Assembly (NCBI GenBank): GCA_937896265.1
Contig: CALBMD010000108.1
Coordinates: 1-7,261, forward strand
DNA: 7,261 bases
Origin: an uncultured Pseudomonadota bacterium
GTDB lineage: Bacteria > Bdellovibrionota_B > Oligoflexia > Oligoflexales > Bog-1112
Direction of reading: 5' to 3'
The notes under the pieces were generated by a model that was given only the letters and a program-made list of their open reading frames with translations, was not told the DNA's origin and did no database searches. Numbering within the stretch: the stretch's first letter is position 1; each line of letters opens with the position of its first letter. The position numbers and the translations under genes are program-made. Shown here piece by piece: positions 1-4,942 of this stretch.

Positions 1-430
1 TTGCCGAAGTTGAATCTGTTTTATATTTTGTGAGTAGTATGGAATTTTCTATTTGTTTGCATGAATCAATTATATAATGATTATTAAGAGCTAAGTCAGT
101 GTACTCACATGTGATGCAATCCATTACTCTTGCGGTCAATGCCTGCATAAACTTTTTGCTTTCCAATTTCAGGATATCTGTAAGAAGTTCCTCATACTCA
201 GCCTCATAAAAACTCTTGATGGAAGGCATGACCGTGGCTAAGCCCTGCGCTAGAGCTTTGAGAGAGTTGTATGGCTGTTTGTCGGCATTATCATTGGGGG
301 AATTTGCGCCCGTAAAGCGAACTTTAAGGTTGCTCCAATCGATTTCAAAATCGTTGTATTGGACAATCAAGGGCTTAGCTTGGGCGCTTAACGTCAAAGC
401 TAAGACTAGCAATGTGGCTTTAGCTCTCAC
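1..430 (-). CDS. Secreted protein of unknown function, N-terminal part (3' end outside window)
   Basis: Read on the minus strand from GTG at 430, the frame stays open for 143 codons to the left edge, so the gene is partial. Residues 1-18 form a classical Sec signal peptide: Arg2 and Lys4, a hydrophobic core at residues 6-15 (TLLVLALTLS), and an A-Q-A signal peptidase I site at 16-18. No lipobox cysteine is present, so a periplasmic or secreted location is predicted. The mature start has a D-W-x-N-L-K-V-x-F-T-G segment (residues 31-41), followed by S-P and a long probably helical stretch (residues 55-100). Cysteines lie at 105, 108 and 124, the first two as CxxC. The D-W...G...P pattern faintly recalls LPP20-type envelope proteins of deltaproteobacteria, but I cannot establish the family. 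The start is uncertain: an in-frame GTG at 457 is an alternative and a TAG at 463 closes the frame upstream. The gene is divergent from rny. Confidence 0.72.
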   Translation of the reverse strand, partial: MRAKATLLVLALTLSAQAKPLIVQYNDFEIDWSNLKVRFTGANSPNDNADKQPYNSLKALAQGLATVMPSIKSFYEAEYEELLTDILKLESKKFMQALTARVMDCITCEYTDLALNNHYIIDSCKQIENSILLTKYKTDSTSA

Positions 431-456
431 CCGAGGACAACCCCCCCTAAACGACA

Positions 457-484
457 CCGACTAACCCAAATCTCTTGGTATAAT
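457..484 (+). promoter_or_regulatory. Putative promoter for the rny operon (extended -10)
   Basis: TATAAT at 479-484 is a perfect -10 hexamer preceded by TG-n (476-478), the extended -10 arrangement that tolerates a poor -35. The best -35 candidate, CCGACT at 457-462, matches TTGACA at only three positions with a 16-base spacer. Transcription would start near 491 and give a leader of about 113 bases before the rny ATG. It is called from consensus alone. Confidence 0.5.
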
Positions 485-508
485 AGAACGGCGCTGAAAA
501 TATCTAAT
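480..508 (-). promoter_or_regulatory. Possible promoter for the left-hand secreted protein gene
   Basis: On the minus strand TATTAT (480-485) differs from the -10 consensus at one base. A weak -35, ATTAGA (503-508, three of six matches), lies 17 bases upstream of it. Transcription would start near 474, about 44 bases before the GTG at 430. The -10 shares five bases with the plus-strand TATAAT at 479-484, so the two promoters would compete for the same DNA. The surrounding AT-richness makes chance matches likely. Confidence 0.25.
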
Positions 509-543
509 ATTACTATATTCGCTTTTTTACAGTATAAGATCAA

Positions 544-603
544 ATGGAAGAACTATCTAGTTGTTTTGATTTCGAATTTTATCCTAGAAGAATAGGAAAA
601 TAA
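544..603 (+). CDS. Possible 19-codon leader ORF directly abutting rny
   Basis: ATG at 544 opens a 19-codon frame that ends with TAA at 601-603, with no base between this stop and the rny ATG at 604. Such abutment permits translational coupling, because a ribosome finishing here would sit on the rny start. The predicted peptide begins MEELSSCFDF and ends RRIGK; it is polar and has no known motif. There is no convincing Shine-Dalgarno before 544, although a TATAAG hexamer at 533-538 could act as a -10 giving a nearly leaderless message. An ORF this short can arise by chance, so this is a candidate only. Confidence 0.2.
   Translation: MEELSSCFDFEFYPRRIGK
579..600 (+). promoter_or_regulatory. 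Hairpin covering the rny ribosome binding site
   Basis: TCCTA (582-586) and TAGGA (593-597) are perfect inverted repeats around the loop GAAGAA. Two more A-T pairs (579-580 with 599-600) follow a mismatch. The 3' arm contains most of the rny Shine-Dalgarno AGGAA (594-598), which sits 5 bases before ATG 604. Folding would reduce access to the ribosome site. The stem is short and AT-rich, so stability is modest. Translation of the 544-603 ORF would pass through and melt it. Confidence 0.3.
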
Positions 604-2187
604 ATGCCTGATCTTGTGTCCTTAGCGATTTTATTGATCGTTTCCCTGGGTGCTGGTTTTGCTCTGTTTTTGATTGTAGTTAAGTCTGCGCCATTGCTTG
701 AGAAAAGAGAAAATTTAAAGCAGAGAGAAGAGGTGCTAAAAGAAGCGAGGCGTCAGAGCGCTGAAATATTAAAGGATCGCCGCCAGCAAGAAGACGAACA
801 TATTGCCTTGCTGCAAGAAGAGTTAGACGCTTCGATGCTTGAGTCGAAAGAAGATATAGCTACCACTGAAGAAGAGTTAACTGCTAGAGAAAATCAAATT
901 GTCCTAGAGAGTCAACGTGTTGAAAAAGCAGAAAAAAAGAATATAGATTTCGAAGAACGAATAAGCGAGCTTGGCAAAAAGATCCAAGAAGAGCGGACAG
1001 AGCTTGATCATTTGCATGCAAAACTAGTCTCTAGTCTTGCGACTCAAACAAAGACCGACCAAAAGGCGGTTATTGAGCAAACTAAAAGCCACATTCTCGA
1101 AGAGCGGCGTTTGGAAAGCCAAAAAGTGTTGCGCTTTTTACAGGATGAAATGGAGTCATCTTCTCGTAAGACAGCGCAAAGGCTGATGGAAAGAGTGCAT
1201 GCCCGTTACTCTCCAGAGTTCTTTTGGCCAAAAAGTACTAACATTGTCGAAATTTCTGATGCTAAAATTCTCGATCGTATTCACCCAGAGAAAAGTAAAC
1301 TCATTGAGCTGTTAACTGAGCGCTCAGGGGCAAGCATTCATATTGTTGGTTTAGAGGATAATGAAAAGGCCGCACCTTTTGTAAAGGTTGCTGGTGGTTA
1401 TGGCATCTATCGAGAAGCAGCTAGACTAGCATTAGAGGATCTTTTCCGCAGTAATCAGGGAGATTGGGAAAAGGCTATCTTGGACCTATACCCGCGCAGG
1501 CTGGCAAAACTAGAAGCCGAGGCTTTAGTGCTTGGTGCCAAGGCTGTCAATGAGCTTGGCCTAACAGGCATACATAAAGAGGTTCAAAAGTTAGTTGGTG
1601 CGCTCAACTGGCGAACGAGCTATCGCCAAAATCAATGGTATCATACAGTAGAGGTTGCCTTTTTGGCTGGACTGATTGCTTCAGAGGTTGGTGTTGATCC
1701 CAAGGATGCAAAGCGAGTGGGACTTTTGCACGATATAGGAAAAGCGATAGATTACCGCATCGAGGGCAGTCATGCTGTCATTAGCGGTGACTATGCTGAT
1801 CGGTATGGAGAAAGGCGTTATATCTGCGATACAGTCATGTCTCATCATGCAGATCTTATTGTTGAAACGCCTTTAGCTTATGTTTTAAGAGCAGCTGATA
1901 CTTTATCTGGCGCTAGGCCAGGAGCTAGAGTTAACCTTGAAGAGGGCTATCAAATTCGCCTTGATGGTATCCTAGAGGCTATTCATAGCTTTGCTGGCAT
2001 AGCAGATGTGGCGATTATGAATGGCGGGCGTGAGGTGCATATTCAAGTTGACTATGCGCGCATCAAAGAACGCGATGTGCCTGAGCTCACCAAGTCAATT
2101 GCAAAGAAAATTGAAAGCAACGTCTCTTTTCCGGGGCAGATTAAGGTCTTGGTAACAAGAACATTTGAATCGGTAACTGTCGCATAA
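604..2187 (+). CDS. rny: Ribonuclease Y (membrane-anchored HD-family endoribonuclease)
   Basis: RNase Y cleaves single-stranded mRNA to initiate decay and is tethered to the inner face of the cytoplasmic membrane. All of its modules are visible in the usual order and at the usual length (527 aa). There is one N-terminal transmembrane segment (residues about 4-26), then a long charged coiled coil (about 30-200) and a KH-like region (about 213-282). The HD domain (about 340-440) keeps H347, H376-D377 in LLHDIGKA, the G-S-H at 388-390, H414-H415 and D432 in a conserved AAD-x-LSGARPGAR stretch. The C-terminal part includes the family segment FPGQIKV (509-515). The KH region is odd: where the family has the RNA-binding GxxG loop (G-R-E-G), this protein aligns with P-E-K-S (228-231), while the following R-E-A-A-R-L-A-L-E helix (270-278) is kept. 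The start is the only one possible, since a TAA lies immediately upstream in frame, and AGGAA at 594-598 is its ribosome site. It is the first gene of a four-gene cluster. Confidence 0.93.
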   Translation: MPDLVSLAILLIVSLGAGFALFLIVVKSAPLLEKRENLKQREEVLKEARRQSAEILKDRRQQEDEHIALLQEELDASMLESKEDIATTEEELTARENQIVLESQRVEKAEKKNIDFEERISELGKKIQEERTELDHLHAKLVSSLATQTKTDQKAVIEQTKSHILEERRLESQKVLRFLQDEMESSSRKTAQRLMERVHARYSPEFFWPKSTNIVEISDAKILDRIHPEKSKLIELLTERSGASIHIVGLEDNEKAAPFVKVAGGYGIYREAARLALEDLFRSNQGDWEKAILDLYPRRLAKLEAEALVLGAKAVNELGLTGIHKEVQKLVGALNWRTSYRQNQWYHTVEVAFLAGLIASEVGVDPKDAKRVGLLHDIGKAIDYRIEGSHAVISGDYADRYGERRYICDTVMSHHADLIVETPLAYVLRAADTLSGARPGARVNLEEGYQIRLDGILEAIHSFAGIADVAIMNGGREVHIQVDYARIKERDVPELTKSIAKKIESNVSFPGQIKVLVTRTFESVTVA

Positions 2188-2199
2188 TACCGATTTAAA
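2164..2199 (+). promoter_or_regulatory. Intercistronic hairpin at the rny stop codon
   Basis: The segments 2164-2175 and 2188-2199 are inverted repeats. Eight bases pair perfectly (AATCGGTA with TACCGATT), and a G-T wobble plus three A-T pairs extend this to a 12-bp stem. The 12-base loop ends with the rny TAA. The 3' arm ends just before the G-rich ribosome site of the next gene (2203-2208). No U-tract follows, so a canonical intrinsic terminator is unlikely. An RNA processing or stability element, or a modulator of translation of the downstream gene, fits better. Confidence 0.5.
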
Positions 2200-2207
2200 A
2201 AAGTGGG

Positions 2208-2897
2208 GTGCAAGTGAGGCTGTTTTTTGAAGCTTTTCATGCTAAGTCGCGCCAAGTAAAGATGGAGTATGGACAAAAAAACCATCAAGAAGCAAAAGAG
2301 CTGCTTCTCTCGTCTCTTAAAGAGCACCCAAATTCTGCAGAGTTACTAAAAGCGCAAGGCCTCATCTGTTACTTAGAGTCTAATTTTAAAGAAGCGTTGG
2401 CAAGTTTTGATAGCGCTTACCAGGCCAAGCCGCAAGACAAAGAAGCTTTTTATTGTGTAGCTGCAATCTTAAATGACCTTGGTTTTTATCAGAAAGCTAG
2501 CGCCTTGCTTTTTACAGAGCCTGAGGTGACTGAAGATGAGGCTTATATTCAAGTGTGTCTCGATCAAGCGAGTGCTTTGCGGGATCTGAGAAAAGACACT
2601 GAAGCTTTGCAGGTCTTAACTTTTTTGTCTTTGGAGTATCCTTTTCACTTAGCTATTGGTTTGAGCTACTGCGCTATTTTAATTGATCTTGGCCGCCTCG
2701 ATGAGGCCTTGGTGGTTGCCGAAACGCTCCAAGAGCGCCATAGTGAAAGCCATGAAAACTATATATTGATGGGCTTTATCTATCATCAAAAAGGCCAAAA
2801 AACGAGAGCTTATACACTGTGGGCAAAAGCATATGCGCTTTGTCCTGGTGACAGCAAAAGTCGCATTTTAGCAGCGTTAGCCAGTCGCTACAGTTAA
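2208..2897 (+). CDS. TPR-repeat protein, probable cytoplasmic scaffold
   Basis: The 229-aa protein consists almost wholly of tetratricopeptide-like helix pairs. About six units can be picked out, at roughly residues 12-41, 44-77, 78-108, 113-146, 147-180 and 182-215. They show the typical G at position 8, A at 20 and a terminal P (for example KEALASFDSAYQAKPQD at 61-77). No signal peptide, membrane helix or catalytic motif is seen, so a cytoplasmic protein-protein adaptor is expected. The start is ambiguous: GTG 2208 is the longest option, but GTG 2214 has the G-run 2205-2208 at a better distance, and ATG 2262 still precedes most of the first repeat. The gene follows rny by 20 bases and precedes the receiver-TPR gene by 6, so co-transcription is likely. 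The partner is unknown; RNase Y or the next gene's product are natural candidates from position only. Confidence 0.8.
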   Translation: MQVRLFFEAFHAKSRQVKMEYGQKNHQEAKELLLSSLKEHPNSAELLKAQGLICYLESNFKEALASFDSAYQAKPQDKEAFYCVAAILNDLGFYQKASALLFTEPEVTEDEAYIQVCLDQASALRDLRKDTEALQVLTFLSLEYPFHLAIGLSYCAILIDLGRLDEALVVAETLQERHSESHENYILMGFIYHQKGQKTRAYTLWAKAYALCPGDSKSRILAALASRYS

Positions 2898-2903
2898 AAC
2901 GGG

Positions 2904-4394
2904 ATGGGCATGACAAACGGTGATTTTGATGCAACCTTGATTAAGGCAATGGTAGTTGATGATCATGACCCTATTCGCAAGGCCATGAAAAGGGTGCTAA
3001 GTAGCCTAGGCATTGTCCAAGTGATTGAATGCTTTGATGGTGCAGATGCTATCAAACAGTTTACTAAAAACTCAGATATTAACTTAGTTTTATGTGACAT
3101 TTATATGCGCAAGGTTGATGGTTTTGGCGTGCTATCTTATATTCGCAACCGCTCGCTGGGTTCTGATATTCCTGTTTTAGTGGTGACTGGTGAAGCAAGC
3201 AAAGAAGACATTATTAAAGCAAGCAATTTGGGTAGTAATGATTACTTGATCAAGCCTTTTCAAGCAGAAGTTTTAGCCGGCAAAGTTCGGGCGTTGATGA
3301 CAAATTTTTTCAATCCCAAACCTTTTTTTAAGTTCTTACGCGATGGTGATCGGTTTTTATTAGCAAAAGACGTGGCAAAAGCAATTTCTTGCTACCAAAA
3401 AGCGTTAGAACTTGAACCGCAAAACAAGAGGGCTTGTCACTCCTATGCTTTAGCTTTATTTAAGGCAAGAAAAATTGAGGAAGCGCTGGCAATTCTTAAG
3501 AAAAACATTGAAAGGTTCCCTTCTTATTATCGAAACTATGCAACCCTTGCAAATATTTATCTGTTTCGAAAACAGACAGAGAAAGCGGTTTTTGCTTTGC
3601 AAAAGGAATTAGAACTTAATCCCAAGCAAGCAAAGAGGCAGGTGCAGCTGGCAAAAATTCTTTTGCGAAAAGATCAGGTGCAGGAGGCAATAAGCCACTT
3701 TAAAGATGCTTTGAAGGATAACGCTAAAGATAAGGCTGCTCTTTATGGCATGGGTAAAGCACTAGCTAGAAATCAGGATTTTGAGAAATCTCTTTATTAT
3801 TTTAAAAGGATGCGTAGATACTACCCTAAAGACTCAAAATCGCTAGAAGCTATTTTTAAACTCTGCAAAGATTTTGATGTCTTTAAAAAAGTTGAAGGCA
3901 TCTTGATTGATGAAAAGAATTTGCATCCAGAGCGTCATGACACCTTTATTTTTCTAGCAAAATACTATATCAAAATGGATCAATACGATAAGGCCAAGCT
4001 TATTTTAAGCAGCCTTATTAAGGCGGATGAAGAGCATCAAGAGGGGCTTAACCTTCTGGGTCATATAGCTTTTGTTGAAAAGAACGCTCAGACGGCTTAT
4101 AAGTTTTTTGAAAAAAGCCTAGCTCTCAATGTTACCGAAGAGACACTTTATTACATGGCTAAGTGCAAAGTGGCTGATAAAAAGGTCCCAGAGGCAGTAC
4201 AGCTTTTGCAGCGAGCTCTTTTTGTATCTCCCTTTAATTTAAAAAGCTTACAGCTATTAGGGCGCCTCTTCCAGCAGATGAAGGAACCAGTGAAAGCATC
4301 TATTTTATATCTGTTAGCTATAGACTCTGGTGGCGACCAGGCGACGCTAAAACCTTTGATTCATCAGTGTAAGACAGCTAGGACAGCTCGGTAA
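2904..4394 (+). CDS. Response regulator receiver domain fused to about ten TPRs
   Basis: Residues 13-132 form a CheY-like receiver with every key residue in place: acidic pair D19-D20, phospho-acceptor D65 in VLCDIYM, T95 in VVTGE and K117 in LIKPF. The rest (about 144-490) is a run of around ten 34-residue TPR units, for example AISCYQKALELEPQN at 160-174; the units at 277-310 and 311-344 are the more divergent ones. There is no DNA-binding, GGDEF, HD-GYP or other output domain, so phosphorylation presumably changes binding by the TPR superhelix rather than transcription directly. No histidine kinase is encoded in the window, so its partner is elsewhere (orphan regulator). The start may be ATG 2904 or ATG 2910; the latter is slightly better placed after GGGA at 2901-2904. 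The stop TAA overlaps the next ATG (TAATG at 4392-4396), a strong sign of translational coupling. Similar receiver-TPR fusions are known in other proteobacteria, with poorly defined roles. Confidence 0.88.
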   Translation: MGMTNGDFDATLIKAMVVDDHDPIRKAMKRVLSSLGIVQVIECFDGADAIKQFTKNSDINLVLCDIYMRKVDGFGVLSYIRNRSLGSDIPVLVVTGEASKEDIIKASNLGSNDYLIKPFQAEVLAGKVRALMTNFFNPKPFFKFLRDGDRFLLAKDVAKAISCYQKALELEPQNKRACHSYALALFKARKIEEALAILKKNIERFPSYYRNYATLANIYLFRKQTEKAVFALQKELELNPKQAKRQVQLAKILLRKDQVQEAISHFKDALKDNAKDKAALYGMGKALARNQDFEKSLYYFKRMRRYYPKDSKSLEAIFKLCKDFDVFKKVEGILIDEKNLHPERHDTFIFLAKYYIKMDQYDKAKLILSSLIKADEEHQEGLNLLGHIAFVEKNAQTAYKFFEKSLALNVTEETLYYMAKCKVADKKVPEAVQLLQRALFVSPFNLKSLQLLGRLFQQMKEPVKASILYLLAIDSGGDQATLKPLIHQCKTARTAR

Positions 4395-4942
4395 TGGAAG
4401 TTTCGCAGTTAGAAAACTATTTGCTTTGGCTCTCTGATAGGGGTCTTTCGTCTTTAGACCAAGCCATAAAGCAAGACGCTCGTGCTCCTTTCTATCGCCG
4501 TGGCGCAGATAAGGCTGTTGATGTTTGCATTTTTTCTCTGCCGCTTGATGCTAAGCGATTGGACGATGCGCAAAGACAATTATTGCAAAAAATTTTACAG
4601 GCAGTAGCTTGTGATTTTAAAACACTTGCCAGCCTTGCCATAGCCCCTTTGTTAGCAGCAGATGGGTCTTGCCAAGAAGGTTTAGGGTGTTTTGAGCCTT
4701 TGCTAGCAAGGCTTTTACAAGAGGATGCAAAGAGGTACTTTTTTTTTGGTGAAGAGCTTAACCCCCTTTTTAATCAGTTTATTGGTCAAAAAGGGGGTCT
4801 ATATCAGCTTGCTCAGGTGAATGAAGCAAAGGCGATACTATTGCCAAGCTTAGCGGATATTCTTGCTTTTCCCCCGTTAAAAAGGCTTGTATGGCAGGCC
4901 ATTAAAGGCCTTAACCCACAAGAGGTTTTATTTCCGATCTGA
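4394..4942 (+). CDS. Uncharacterised 182-aa protein, possible uracil-DNA-glycosylase/HolD-like fold
   Basis: I do not firmly recognise this protein. It starts with ATG overlapping the upstream stop (TAATG), so its translation is probably coupled to the receiver-TPR gene. It has no signal peptide or membrane helix. Three stretches recall the uracil-DNA-glycosylase superfamily and the related DNA polymerase III psi subunit HolD. These are a VDVCIFSLPL strand with a following helix (42-72), a YFFFGEEL strand (115-122) like the 'LLG-E' strand of family 4 enzymes, and a C-terminal LLPSLADILAFPPLKRLVW block (149-167) laid out like the glycosylase 'HPS..L...P..K...W' motif. The catalytic histidine is absent (LPS instead of HPS), and no GEAPG-type motif is visible near the N-terminus, so glycosylase activity is not expected. 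The fold proposal rests on eye alignment and is inference. Its 3' end overlaps the 3' end of dnaK on the other strand by 15 bases. Confidence 0.7.
   Translation: MEVSQLENYLLWLSDRGLSSLDQAIKQDARAPFYRRGADKAVDVCIFSLPLDAKRLDDAQRQLLQKILQAVACDFKTLASLAIAPLLAADGSCQEGLGCFEPLLARLLQEDAKRYFFFGEELNPLFNQFIGQKGGLYQLAQVNEAKAILLPSLADILAFPPLKRLVWQAIKGLNPQEVLFPI
4761..4798. repeat. Perfect 11-bp inverted repeat inside the 182-aa gene
   Basis: ACCCCCTTTTT (4761-4771) is mirrored exactly by AAAAAGGGGGT (4788-4798) around a 16-base centre. The centre can add four further pairs (4773-4776 with 4783-4786, one of them G-T) after one mismatch, giving a long stem with a 6-base loop. It lies wholly within coding sequence (protein residues about 123-135). 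It is also about 130-170 bases beyond the dnaK stop on the opposite strand. Neither side carries a following U-tract, so it is not a standard intrinsic terminator. Confidence 0.6.
4879..4900 (-). terminator. Possible weak intrinsic terminator downstream of dnaK
   Basis: On the minus strand, GGCCTG (4895-4900) can pair with CAAGCC (4884-4889) across a 5-base loop. This gives five pairs and one mismatch, followed directly by five T residues (4879-4883). It begins about 28 bases past the dnaK stop and lies inside the convergent 182-aa gene. An overlapping alternative stem (AGGCC 4896-4900 with GGCCT 4907-4911) could compete. The U-tract is short, so termination would be partial at best. Confidence 0.3.

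Noticed and set aside
216..464. Plus-strand ORF of 82 codons at the left end
   Set aside because: It is antisense to the minus-strand frame at 1-430, which is open for 143 codons, reaches the edge and begins with a convincing signal peptide. The plus-strand product resembles no protein and lacks a good ribosome site.
2052..2327. Minus-strand ORF over the rny/TPR junction
   Set aside because: It lies across two well-supported plus-strand genes; its product has no motif and it overlaps conserved RNase Y C-terminal coding.
4394..4942. Active uracil-DNA glycosylase
   Set aside because: The HPS motif reads LPS and no GEAPG-like motif is present, so only a fold resemblance is proposed.
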